A DNA stretch of 64,000 bases from Flammula alnicola (taxonomy: Eukaryota; Basidiomycota; Agaricomycetes; Agaricales; Strophariaceae): assembly GCA_015499995.1 (NCBI GenBank), contig JADNRV010000111.1, positions 111,477-175,476 on the forward strand. Direction: 5' to 3'. A model generated the notes under the pieces. The model saw nothing but the letters and a program-made list of their open reading frames with translations. It was not told the origin of the DNA and ran no database searches. A program made the position numbers and the translations under genes. Shown here one piece after another: positions 44,219 to 55,959 of this stretch; the first letter of the stretch is position 1, and each line of letters opens with the position of its first letter.

Positions 44219-46184
44219 AATGACGCATGCTGTTTGGCTTAGAGAGCTAAGCCAAATAAGAGTGCACGGACCGTCTTTTTTCTGTTCTTGCTGCCCGTTG
44301 AGCCTCCTCTTTCTTGCTCTCGCCGCTACGGATATTCTCCTTCTCGCCGGGTTTGTTTCGCCTGTCCTTGAAGCTGTCAAGCTTCTTTGTTCACTATCAA
44401 ACTTCAGCTGCAGCCCTCTGGCACTGTTCTCTCCCATGCTGGTATGTCTCACATCCTCGCGTGTTCTGCCATCATCGTCTGCGCTTAACCCAGCTACTGC
44501 TCTTAGGCCTCAGAGGTTTAGATTGTTCCGTGGGGCGCTCTTTTGCATCTTAGACATGCTCTCAGTTTCGGGACGGTTTCCGTCTCGCTGAACATCCGCA
44601 GATCTGGGTTTTATGCATGCACTTTTTCTCTAACGGTTCACCGTCATTCCTATTATTGTTCTGCGTCGTCTCCGTTGACCCCTCTGCCTGGGTCGGTAAT
44701 TCGTGATATCAAACTGCGATTGAACATCTGATCGCCTTGTGTCGTTCCCGTATCGTGATTTGGGCTGACGTCTACGTCTCACAAACCGAACTGACGTGTT
44801 CAGTATCGCATACTTCCTATCTTTCCACTGATGTGGCTATTTCGCCAGCAGACTGTGTTCTTTTGGCGCTGCACAACCTTCTTTTCTTTTTTTCCTTCGT
44901 GCTTTCCTTTTACCTGTTACCTTATCGTTGATTATCGACTCGAGCCACCACGACAGCATGTTCATTTACCTCCCATGGGCATATTTCGTTCTGCAGGCCC
45001 CTTCTGCCTGCTTCTCCCGGAGTTCGACCAAGGCGGGGGTGCCTGTGTTGAATGGGTGTGGAATAATCCATGGGATGGGTTGTGTGCTGCTGCCCGTCGG
45101 GCATGAAAGACTGAAAGTGCGACGACGGTGTTTTTGAGCATGGCTTATCCCTGTTTTTCCTTCATATTCTTTCACGTCCATGCATCATTTTTTGTATTAT
45201 CAGTCGCTTGTGCGCGTGGCGCTGCATTTGTTCGGGGTTCACGCAGCTACGTAGTAACGTACACCCTTCGTGCCGCTCTTTTTCTCGCTTTGCGCATACA
45301 TGGACGACACTACTGCATTGGATTACTTCGTATGTCGTTCTCGCCTGTCTCACATTGAAGACGACTTTTGTCTGGCTATTCGCCGTCATTTCTGTTCTTT
45401 TTTGCGTCGTCTCCGCTGCGGCTTCCGGCGATGTCAACTCTATAGTTGGCGATGACACGTCGTGCTGAACACCTGTAAAAAAAAAATTGCATCAGGATCG
45501 TCTCGCATACTGTTTTGCCTAGGTTTCTATATTGGTTTGACGTCTACGGACCATCGTCGAGGAGCGGAGCTACTTATTCATTCCTATTCTCTTTCTACTC
45601 TCATGTTGCACGCGAGATACGTCGATCCGTTCTTTTACGTTGGATATTCTCCTGTCTTTGCCCTGGCCCCCTCTCATCACAGCAGCCAGAATTGACTACA
45701 ATCCATTCTTGATAATCGTAGCCAACACCGCTCTTTTGGCGTTATATGCCCTTCTTTCTCCTTTCTCTTCTTTCTCACTGTCCTCTTTCCTTTACATCAC
45801 ATTCGGTCATTTTTATCGACTGGAGCCCCCATTTATTCTGATGTTCCTACGAAACTTGCACCCGCACCCACCCACAGCACGTTCATACACCCACGCTGGG
45901 GAATACCTCTTCTTACATGCCCCTGCTGCCCCTTCTCTCCAAGTTTGGCCAAGGTAGAGGTGTGTTTCCAGGATTTTCGCGTTGTGCGTGTGTATACGCT
46001 GTTGCGGAGTCGGGAGTGAAAGACTGGACGTGTGGCGACCGTGCTCTTTGGGCATGGCTTTTCCCTGGCGTCCCTTGATGCCCTTTCACGCTCATGCGTC
46101 ATGTTTCATGTTACCGCGTCCCTTCTGCACATGGCTTCGCATTTTTCCTGCCACTTCACGCTCACACATCGCTGTCTGGCTATC
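44219..46184 (+). repeat. Repeat unit 8: head and body
   Basis: The head at 44219-44280 has ATGACGCATGCTGTTTGG followed by GCCAAATAAGAGTGCACGG. TTTGGCTTAGAG/AGCTAAGCCAAA in it forms a hairpin. Body text up to 46184 repeats that of units 6 and 10 (TGACGTCTACGGACCATCG at 45538, CGGAGTCGGGAGTGAAAGAC at 46004). Parts of the body are duplicated inside the unit (44900-45180 and 45800-46130). No coding. Confidence 0.6.
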
Positions 46185-46373
46185 CTGGCAGCTTCACGTC
46201 CAGCGTCCCCGCATTCATTTGTGACAGTACCACCATCATCACCTGCACAAGCTTGAAGAACCTGAATACAACGGGCTCGCTCGAAGGCCACGTCAGTCCG
46301 TATAAGGTCCAGCATATACCCTTTTCACTTGGAAGTACAGTGTCTGAAAGCTGTTCTTGGACCCAAAACTAGG
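46185..46373 (+). pseudogene. 103-aa gene fragment D with internal deletion
   Basis: Encodes GSFTSSVPAFICDSTTIITC, SLKNLNTTGSLEGHVSPYKV and then FSLGSTVSESCSWTQN with a TAG stop, matching residues 31 to the end of the 103-aa protein except for a missing block (LTLANGPVIDGVLDM). It joins directly to repeat body at its 5' side. The 5' third is absent. Confidence 0.7.
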
Positions 46374-48200
46374 TAAGTGGTGTTTTTCTACGACATGTGT
46401 GATGGTTTAACGTTTAACTATCGCATCAGGAGGGGAGGGGAAGGGAAATACACGTGCTTGGGCATTCCTATGTCCCTCGGTGGCTACATCAGCTAGGGCG
46501 ATGGATACGAGGCTGCGAATTGGACATTGGCATGTTTCACAACAAAGTCAAACTTCCATATTGTGTACAGTACCTTCGAGTACCAAGTTGCCGCCCACTG
46601 CGTCTGGGCTTATATAAACCAAGATTCTAGCTAACGAGGACGAATTGTACAACGCTTTATGGAAAAATCAAGCTGTTATCATGTCTGGTGTTCCGTCCTG
46701 CAGGGCATGAAAAGTATCCATCCGCCTTTCGGACCGGCGTAACAGCCAGTGATGGATGTGATGACGCACGTTGTTTGTCTGAAAGGCTCAACACCAAATA
46801 ATGCACGCTTTTCTTTTTTCCCTCGACATCGATCTTGCTCTCCTTTCCGAAACCTCTCTCGCCTTTCCTGTGATGTTCTTGACACGACCTAATCTCTCTG
46901 TTGACCGGAATGTGATTCTGATCTTACTGCCTGAAGCTGAGCACTGAAGACCTTTGCTGGCGGGGTTCAATTCACGACGGTGCGTCGTATATCCTCCTGG
47001 CATCTTCTCTCGTCTGCTCGCAGACCTGCTCTTAGACTTCCGACATTTCAAGCATCTCTGTCGGTGTCATTATTCATGGAAATTCGGCACATCGTGCTTT
47101 TTCACATTTCTGCCGTGTTTCCATTTTCCTCTAGCGGTGCGCGCGGCCACCAACTTATGTTTCTTTCCGCCATAATTCCTGTTCATCGTTTTTGCTTCAT
47201 ATCCCTCATCGTTAGGCCTCTGCCAACAGCTTCGCGCCCATACACCGCCGCCTGTCCATCTGTCCTCGAGCAGGCACCTAATGCTAGTTCTCTCCGAGCG
47301 TGGCGAAGTGCCTGTTATCAAAGGGCTCCTGAACGTTGCCCAAGCGGCGCTATGGAGGGCGTGAAACCCTGGAGTGTATAACACAGGACGATCCTCAACA
47401 TGTCGTCTCGTCAGATGCTGTCGACATGTTGGTGTGTCACCCATCCTCCCATCTCGACCTTGTCGAATGTTTTCTTGACTTTACAAGCGCGTTGTCCTCG
47501 CTGATTCTTTATTACGTGTTGGCCTACTTTCCCGTCTTTTCTTATTCCGTGTCTGCTCTGCTGCGCACTCCGGCAATGTCACCCTGTGTTATACGAGCCA
47601 TTCGAGGAGCAATATATATTGCCTTTTACTCTTTTTTTTCACATTCTCAAACATCAACTTCATCGATCGAGGAGCGACTTTGCCCACATGCATTTCGATT
47701 GCACCGCAAGAACATTTGTAATCCTTTTCTGCCGTTCCACCTTATCTCGAGCTTCCGCATCCCAAACACAACATTTTCGCCTGCCTGCACCTTGATAACT
47801 GTAGGTTTGAGACGACTCAAACTGTTGGACACGTATCTTGGGCTTATGCGTCTTTACGTGAGAGACCTGGTGCTCGGGTTTAGGGTTTAGGGTTGGAACG
47901 CGTGGTTGGATGCTGCCCTGAATCCGGTCTGCGTCTCCTCGATATAGTGCAGGCAGTCGACTTGGTTGCGAGCTTCTTGTGTTGGTCAGCGAAATAACTG
48001 ACGTGCTCCCCGTTGATGCCACAAGGCATCGAGTTAGCAGGGCGTTCGTGTGAATTCCTATATGTTTCTGGGGAGGTCTGTGGTCGCTTTTTTCGCCTCC
48101 ATTGTCTGCCTTTTGTACCATCGTCATCAGAGGTATTATCCCGGCCAGGTTTCAGGAATATTCAGACAACGTTCGCGGACCAATGATCAGGTAACTTTTT
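46374..48200 (+). repeat. Unit 8 tail and repeat unit 9
   Basis: The tail 46374-46759 shares text with 55340-55610 (ATCATGTCTG ... CTGCAGGGCATGA ... ATCCGCCTTT). The head is at 46760-46815 (GATGACGCACGTTGTTTG, then ACCAAATAATGCACG). The body runs to about 48200, with GCCTTTCCTGTGATGTTCTT at 46861. GGGTTTAGGGTTTAGGG at 47877 is a three-copy TTTAGGG run. No gene fragment is visible at the 3' end of this unit. Confidence 0.5.
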
Positions 48201-48423
48201 GCTCGCCAACAGCCCATGTATTTCGGTTGCTGGACGTACCTGCTCGTGTCTGGGAGCGGTGTCTGAACACAGGACTTTAACAGATATTGGAGCTCAACAT
48301 TCAGAGAAATGTTTCCATCAATTCGACAGATGCAATCCGTCATACTAAAATCTCAAGTCCGCGACTACTACTACTACCACTACGACTACAAAAATTTCAT
48401 GCGTCCACCTCGTCGGCGCTTTG

Positions 48424-49074
48424 TTAAGCAGAAGCTGTGGCCGAAACTGTCACGGTTGGCGCGGTCGTGGAAGATGGAGCACTGATGCTTGCTCTCTCCC
48501 TGGCGAATGAGGTTAGTCGGCTTATGCGTCATTGTTTTAACTTTACTTACGTCCAGACGACTGTAGTCGTGCGGTCGATGATGTACGGCAACTGGTCGAT
48601 AATGATGTGACAAATCCTCTCTGCCGTGAGAACAGAAGCACTGGCAGCACTGGGTGCCGCCGAAGCACTGGCAGCACTGCTTGATGCAGAAGCACTGGCA
48701 GCACTGCTTGACGCAGAAACACTGGCAGCGCTGCTTGATGCAGAGGCACTGGCAGCACTGCTTGATGCAGAGGCACTGGCGGCGCTGCTTGATGCAGAGG
48801 CACTGGCAGCACTGCTTGATGCGGAGGCACTGGCAGCGCTGCTTGACGCAGAGGCACTGACAACGCTGCTTGATGCAGAGGCGCTGACGACGCTGCTTGA
48901 CGCAGAGGCACTGAGAGCACTGCTTGAGTCAGAAGCACTGGAAGCCCTGCGTTCCAACTTCAACTACAAGTGAACGATTTAGTATGTTGAAGGTCGCTCT
49001 CGAAGTACTGTTTTACTTACCGCCATGACAGCGATAACTTGGCAGACTACGAAGAGAATGGGTTTGAACTGCAT
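48424..49074 (-). CDS. Secreted Ser/Ala-repeat (mucin-like) protein, 180 aa
   Basis: Three exons keep phase: 49021-49074, 48551-48963, 48424-48499. Residues 1-18 (MQFKPILFVVCQVIAVMA) are a signal peptide. After LKLERRASSASDSSSALS come about eleven copies of an 8-residue SASASSSA/SASASSSV repeat, encoded by 24-bp units, then a non-repetitive ERICHIIIDQLPYIIDRTTT segment and a Ser/Thr-rich tail ending TVTVSATASA. The repeat should be heavily O-glycosylated and extended, as in surface or matrix proteins. Function is not known. ATATAAA on the minus strand at 49124-49130, 50 nt before the ATG, is the TATA box. The plus strand of the repeat is also open (LLDAEALAA), which I take as a by-product of the 24-bp period. 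Confidence 0.75.
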
Positions 49075-49130
49075 GTTTGTGGTTGGGGAAATCTAACTTA
49101 ATGGTCCCAAGTTAGGGAGGCGGTTTATAT

Positions 49131-51192
49131 CAAGGTAGAGCTCCACCGCAGCCTGCATCTACTTGGTGAGTAACTATGGTTTGCAAGATAATTTGTTTCC
49201 AGCTTATGCGCTCCGCGACGTCGGGGGAAATCAAGATGAAGCAAATATTGTCTATATTTTGTACTGAAATGCTGTTCTCCAGTCAGATTGATTGGCCTGT
49301 CAATCTATAAGTCCCTCGTGATATGTATTACTTAGAATTATCTGATAAGCCTTCCACCCGCAGCTCCACCCGCAGTTGACTATAGCGGTCGTCATGGTCA
49401 TGGTGGAGGGCGCGCCCACGGTAACTCTCACAGTAAGTCTGTGCTTCATCTTTTTTTACTCGTCGAACTTGATATTGGTTTTCAGCTGCTTAAGGTAAGC
49501 TCTGCCCTGCCTACGATGCTCAGCCTTCCAAGTCATTCGATTGAATGGACTAATCCTTTATAATCGCCACGATCTTGCCACGGCCAATTCTTTTTTCCAG
49601 TTGGGGTTTGGCGATGGGGTGGAAATCGAAGATGCTGTTATTCTTTAATAGTAATTGCAATATGTGCATAACGGTCGGCATCGTTCTTTAGCTATATTTC
49701 GGACCCGAGAACTCGTTGGATTAGAACTGTCTTATCATCTCCTCACGGAGGTGTTCCTTGGCCAATTGACGCGCGGCACGATCAGACGGATCGGTTGTAC
49801 CAGTGACCAGATGATTCAATGGAAAGTTGTTAGTTTGCTTCTATGGCTGCGTAGGTCATGATTTGCCAAGACTGCGGCCGACGACTCGGTTTTGACTTTG
49901 TATTTCTAGGTAAAAAGAGGTCGCGAGGGAATGTACATGCGGTCACCGATGATCTTCTGTCAGATGGGAATTTGAGAACCTCACAGGCCTGCAATTCTCA
50001 AGGCCATATAGTAGCCTCACATGGAGCACGCATGCAGCACATTTCGTTAAATATTAAGGGGAAGAACATGTTGTCGAGGCAATAATTTATGCTGAATGAT
50101 ATCATCGAAAGTGATGGAGATAGTGCCTCCGAATTTTATCTAAAGATCATAAAACTCCCCGGACCGGTACCGTATTCCCGAGGATCGGCGAGGCAGTACA
50201 AACTGGCAAGTACGACGTGCGGACAACCGTAGGCGTTTCTTGGGCGTTTCCGGAGCAGCCGTGTAACCCCATCACTAATACTGTAATTTGTGGCTTCGAA
50301 ACTTTCTGACCGCAGTTATCTGATAATCGACGAGGCCAGCGGGGGCTGTTTGTTTCGACTCGCACTGCCGCGTTGCTCCAATGCAATGCGAAATGGGATT
50401 GTTGTAGTATCACGAAACCTCAACGTCAACGTCCGCCGCTCGGTCTTGCACTACCAATTTTCTCTGACCATTCTTTGTATTCGGACCCGCGACTTGTCGG
50501 AGAAGGTTGCAACTAATTCAGCGACATTTGAAACTATAGACGGTCTAATGTAAAGGGTACGAAACTCATCTGATGGCAAGTAATCTATTGACAATGCAAC
50601 GCTTTCGCAGAGTTTAAGGATCGTGAATTAGTCACTAGGATGTGAAGCTGACGACGTGTAATATATTTACGACGCATTTGGGCATCCAACCGCGTCGGTA
50701 CTCAACTTGCCATCGATGGTGCTCTGGCAATACCGCTTTCCGTGCCGAACGAGGTGAGGATTCTTTGGATAGCCACTCATAATTTCACAGTATGAAATGA
50801 ATTTTTCGTACACACACCTGCAGACTGAGCACATTCGAATTGATATTACGAGGAAAACTCTGCAGCGTTGATCGCGTCTGAAACTCTTCAGTGGCAGCGC
50901 GTCGACGGACAACTATCTGATACGCAGGTGGCCGATGTAATAGCCGAAAGTCTGTTTGTACGCCCTCTGGGATCTTGTGCCTTTGCGCAGTTATGGTGAG
51001 TATGGAAACACCCAGACTCATTCTTGATGGGGAGATCTTATCCGTTTTTGTTAGTTTCGCACGGGACATTTACGAAGAGACCGTAGCAGACACTGCAAAC
51101 GGCGCTACTCCACTGCTGGAATGTTTTTATTTTTTGACAATAACTATGACCACCGGAAAATCGAAGCATCCCCGAATAGGCTCAGTCGTACC
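49131..51192. other. Intergenic, unresolved coding-like segments
   Basis: About 2 kb with no gene I can model. 50150-50310 on the plus strand reads RIGEAVQTGKYDVRTTVG and on, and 50690-51069 on the minus strand has two open segments that could be joined by an intron (donor GTGTGTGTACG near 50820). Neither gives a motif or a complete frame. Decayed or unrecognised genes are possible. Confidence 0.3.
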
Positions 51193-51200
51193 TATAAAAG
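51193..51200 (+). promoter_or_regulatory. TATA box of the laccase gene
   Basis: TATAAAAG, 74-81 nt before the ATG at 51274; followed by a pyrimidine-rich leader with CTCTTGCTTCGCTCTTACG. Confidence 0.7.
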
Positions 51201-51273
51201 CTCTTGCTTCGCTCTTACGTTTTTCAACTTCAAGCTCCAGCACCAACAACAACGCCCTTAATTTCAGACAGCC

Positions 51274-53557
51274 ATGCGCTCTCTCACAAGTTTTATCACT
51301 CTCGCTTTAGTTGCACGCTCTTTTGCTGCCATTGGACCCAGTGCAGAGCTGGCCATCGCAAATGCATACATCCAACCTGACGGCTATAATCGCTCGTAAG
51401 CTCAGTTTCGTCGTTGTCTTCGTCTCACGAATGTTAAGCGCCATTTTTGTTGGTAGCGCCGTGCTTGCTGGATCTAGCGCAAGCACGGTCCAATTTCCTG
51501 GTCCAGTGATCACAGGATCGAAGGTATTCCTATATCCATCTCGATGTGGGATATTTTACGAAGCGATAAATCAAGGGAGACACATTTATTATGAATGTGG
51601 TCGACTCCTTAAGTGACACGACCATGTTGACTAGCACGAGCATTGTACGAGGACATGTTTTGGTACGAAGAGTTACTGATTAACGTTGGCATCTGTAGCA
51701 CTGGCACGGACTCTTCCAAGAAGGAAGCGCCTGGGCAGACGGTCCAGCTGGGGTGACTCAGTGCCCCATAATTTCTGGGGAGTCATTTCAATACCAATTC
51801 TCGGTGCCGGACCAGGCCGGAACTTTCTGGTACCATTCGCATCATTGTACGTCTCGCTTTCAGACCATCTTAAACGAGGTTCTCATCGCCATCCAGCTAC
51901 CCAATACTGCGATGGCCTCAGGGGCGCGCTCGTTGTGTACGATCCCGCTGATCCTTATTTATCCGAGTACGTCGAATGTCTGCATGAATCAATAGCTAAA
52001 TTATTGACTTTGGCATTTTCTGTCAGCTACGATGTGGATGATGGTAAGATGATCGGTGTTTTGCTTTTCGCTATTGTTAACTCATTTTCCTCCGTGTCGC
52101 AGAATCTACCATCATTACACTTGCAGACTGGTAAGGCTCCAACCATGCATCTATAAACGTGACCTCACCATGACCTTCAGGTATCATACCGTCGCTCCTT
52201 CCGCTGGAGCTATACCAACCGCGGATTCTACACTAATTAACGGCTTGGGCCGCTATAGCGGAGGTCCAACGACTAATCTCTCGGTCGTCACGGTTTCGTC
52301 GGGCACGCGCTACCGGTTCCGCCTAATCTCCATGTCTTGTGATCCGAACTTCACATTCTCCATTGATGGCCACAATCTGGCAAGTCTTAGATGATTTCAG
52401 AGCGGATACCCTGAGGCTGATTCATCTTCGATTTAGACCATCATTGAAGTCGACGGGCAAAATGTGCAACCACTTGTCGTCGATTCTATCCAGATATTCG
52501 CTGGTCAGCGGTACTCTTTCATCCTTAATGCGAACCAGACAGTGTCAAACTATTGGATTCGCGCCAACCCCAACGTGGGCACGACTGGCTTTACAGGCGG
52601 TCTGAACTCGGCGATCCTTCGCTATTCTGGGGCAGACGCCGTAGACCCAGCTACGAACATATCGCTCGCTAACACGCTCCTGGAAACGAATCTTCACCCT
52701 CTCACTAATCCCGCAGCACCTGGAAATGCCACCTCCGGAGGTGCAGACGTTAATTTGAACGTCCTGATCACTTTCTCCGGCACAGAATTCAGTCTCAACG
52801 GGGCTTCGTTTGCGCCTCCTACCGTGCCTGTTTTGCTCCAGATTCTGAGCGGGGCATCGACGGCTGCCGACCTGCTTCCGTCTGGATCGCTCTATGTTTT
52901 ACCGGCCAATAGTGTCATCGAAGTGTCTCTTCCTGGTGGATCGGCTGGGAGCCCTGTACGTCCTGTCTTGTTTAACTCTGATTTCTGAACTCATGGACGT
53001 TGTCCTCCCCTAGCATCCAATTCACCTTCACGGAGTGAGCATCTTATCTCGAAAATGTAATTTTGATCTCTCTGACCTCGATCTCTATCCTCCAGCATGC
53101 CTTCAGTGTTGTAAGAAGTGCAGGAAGCTCGACGTACAACTACGTAGACCCCGTGAGACGCGATGTCGTCAGCATTGGAGCAGCTACCGATAATGTTACT
53201 ATCCGCTTTGAAACTGATAACTCTGGCCCATGGATTATGCACTGGTTTGTCTCTCTCTAGCCTTTATTCATGTGTTTTAATTTTCTGATGGCACGTTACA
53301 AACCAACAGCCACATTGATTGGCATCTCGAACTGTAAGTTTTCCTTGCTTTAAATTTCTACCGCACCTTACACAGATCCCAGGGGCCTTGCAATAGTCTT
53401 CGCCGAAGATACAGCGACGATTGCTTCGAGCAATTCTACTATTCCAAGTGAGTTGTCTTTCTCATATTATGAACCTGCTTTATAACGCGAGTATCTTGTA
53501 GCTGCTTGGGATAGTCTCTGCCCGACTTACGATGCTGCTCCCACCCAAACCTTCTGA
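51274..53557 (+). CDS. Laccase (secreted multicopper oxidase)
   Basis: Oxidises phenols and similar substrates while reducing O2 to water; secreted. Fourteen exons keep phase: 51274-51395, 51457-51523, 51576-51644, 51699-51846, 51897-51966, 52027-52043, 52103-52130, 52181-52379, 52437-52955, 53014-53034, 53096-53244, 53310-53333, 53383-53447, 53502-53557, giving 517 residues. Signal peptide [18 protein letters not shown], then [19 protein letters not shown]. All four copper motifs are intact: [43 protein letters not shown] and [12 protein letters not shown]. The axial position near the type 1 copper is Leu. Exon 8 ends at a GC donor (GCAAGT at 52380). A CAG only 17 nt after the exon 4 donor is skipped in favour of 51896. 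Codons and motifs indicate a functional enzyme. Confidence 0.95.
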
Positions 53558-53992
53558 ACGAATTGGAAGTGCTCATAATCGTGAGGGGCGTTGAAATCGT
53601 ATCTTCACATCCCATTAGAGACAAGACTCGGACGAAGGAATTGAAAGATACATTTTCTCTATGTTTACTTCCATCACTGGACAATAGTTATTCCTTGGAC
53701 ACTTCTTTGCTTTATCCTAGTTCATAAGGTCGAAGCCAGACTCGAAAAGCATCGTATCACGCACTCTCCACACGCTCCAGCTCACCGCTATGCTGGTTCT
53801 TGAAAGGATTCCCAATTTTGTTACTGTGAACAAAACACGTGGCAGCAGGAGGCAAAATGCATCCACGAGCTAATTCACTGTGGACGGTGCAGTCACACAC
53901 ATATCCAACACTCGAGGATTCCTATGCCTTGGTCGCAACAGACGTATGGTGTAGACAGTTAGCTTGGCGCTATAGGGCTCTCCTCAGGCTCG
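53558..53992. other. Laccase 3' flank, nothing identified
   Basis: No gene, repeat or RNA is recognised before the next repeat head at 53993. Confidence 0.35.
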
Positions 53993-55650
53993 TAGTGGCG
54001 TTGTTTGTTTAAAGGATCGACGCCAAATACATACAACTTAACAGCGCACGGACGTTCTGTTTTTCTCCGTGCTCATTGGCACCACCCTTGCTTTTCTCTC
54101 ACCGTTCTCCTTCGCCAGAGCTATTTTGTTGTATCCTACGATGTTCTCTCTATCGAATCTCAAGCTGACATGGCTGTATGAGTCTCGAAACGCCTTTGCT
54201 GGTAGTGTGCTCTCTCGTAACGGTACGTCTCGCCTCCCTATCGCCTCTGTTATCCGCTCATCGTCTCCGCTTGCCTCTGCTCTTAGGTCTCAGAGATTTA
54301 GGACGCCTTCGCCTTCGCCATGAAAGTTTCATCGTTCGTGGCGCACGGTGTTCCAGTGCTTGGAATATTCGCAGTTCCGGGCTCCATACGTGCAGTTCTT
54401 CTCTGGCTATTCGCCGTCTTTCCTATTCCTTTTCGACATTGGCTCCGCTGCGGTTGCTGGCCACGTCAGCCATATACTCCGCTCTATCACAACATGATTG
54501 AACGCCCGCGCAATACCATCACTGTACGTTCTGATCGCCTCGCTTCTTTGGCAGATATTGTCCCTATATAGGCTGACGTCTACGGACCACCCGTCGAGGA
54601 GCTGAACTACGTGTTCAATCCCCCATGGTTGATGGATTCTTTCATATTTGATGTTCTCATCTTTTTTTCATACGCTCTTCTTTCTCCTTCCTTCGCTCAT
54701 ACCGTCCTTTTTACATTCTCTTCGTCCACATTACTCAGTCGTGATTATCGACTTGAATGATTCTTTCTGATCTTATGACATTTGTTGCTTTTCACAGCCG
54801 CAGACCCTTCATATGCCCTCCGGCCATCTGTGATCCTGATGACTCTTACTTCTCTCGAGTTTGACCAAGTTCAAGGTGCCCAGTGGCGCACAGACTTCGC
54901 GCGGTGTATGCGCCCTGCGATGTTGGGCTTGATATCGCATTGTTTCGCATTTACGACACCATGTACGACCCTCTTCTCTCACCACTTCACGCTCAGCGCT
55001 GTTTGGCTATCTGGTCATCCTGCAGGCCCCTCCTGCTGTTTCTTTCCAAGCATGGTCATGGCGGAGATGCCTGTTTCGAGTGAATCCATAGCTCTTGCGG
55101 CGCTGCTAGTTGGACGTGAATTACGGGAGGTACGGCAAACACTCTTTGTAGGCGCGGCTTTTACCGTCTTCCCATGATATTCTTTTGCATTTGTAGTGCA
55201 TTTGTCGTATTCTTGCGCATGGCATCTCATTAGTTCAGTGTTGATGTAACGCAGTCCCAACGAGTTGCGAGCCTTCTCATGGGAATCCGGAATCCTGGAT
55301 CCACTATTCTCGGTTGACGAGAACCAGGTTCGTGTTTTATGATCTAGAGTCTTAATGTACTAACTCGTGCCTCCGATGGAACAAATTCAAGCTGGTCTGG
55401 GAGGGCAGCATCTGAGGAGGGGTCGGAACTTGTCAATTTGTTCAATCTGCATGTAAATCATGGTTCCAGCTGAACAAGCCGCCAATTGCACGATGATTTA
55501 CTGCAAAGTCAGGCTGCCATCATGTCTGACAATGTATGTCTGTTTTTAACCGCCCTGCATGGGCATGAGAAATACCCTACCCGCCTTTTTGAACTCGAGT
55601 GGCCTACCGGTGGACGTGAACATATCTGCTGATGCACGATAGCTCCTTAG
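53993..55650 (+). repeat. Repeat unit 10: head, body and tail
   Basis: Head 53993-54063 (GTGGCGTTGTTTGTTTAAAG, CGCCAAATAC, AGCGCACGGACGTTC). Body to about 55280, with TGACGTCTACGGACCACCCG at 54571, GTGATTATCGACTTG at 54742 and AGGCCCCTCCTGCTGTTTCT at 55023. 55296-55335 (GAGAACCAGGTTCGTGTTTT) resembles the extreme 3' end and flank of the 103-aa gene (CAGAACTAGGTTCGTTTCTT at 2469). The tail 55340-55610 matches the unit 8 tail. No intact coding. Confidence 0.55.
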
Positions 55651-55959
55651 AATGTCCGACTTATGCCGACGAATTTACGGATACCGAGGGTGATGACGGC
55701 TCTGTTCGGTCCGACAGTGAATTCTATTTTTGAGACGACCCACTCGGTTCCTTTTGGAGTTACATCACCTTTACTCATGTTCAACTTTACCCTATAATCA
55801 TCGCAATATCATCCATCTTGTTCCACAGTATCGCTCTCCCTTGTTCAAAACCCTACGTGGGCGCGTTGAGGTATCATCTACGTGAATTTGACCTCCCGGT
55901 GAGTGATAAATTCTCATGACTTCAGATCAACGTGCACTAACCTTGATCAAGCATCTAGC
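55651..55959. other. 5' flank of the F-box gene
   Basis: Contains a possible 5'-UTR intron (donor GTGAGT at 55899). Nothing else seen. Confidence 0.35.

Noticed and set aside
47877..47896. TTTAGGG run as an interstitial telomere
   Set aside because: Only three imperfect copies, and the flanks are repeat body on both sides; the expected fungal repeat is TTAGGG.
48600..48970. CRISPR-like array
   Set aside because: The 24-bp units are contiguous without spacers and encode a protein repeat in a fungal gene.
48626..48973. Plus-strand LLDAEALAA repeat protein
   Set aside because: The minus strand has signal peptide, TATA box, phased introns and a stop, so the plus frame is most simply a shadow of the 24-bp period.
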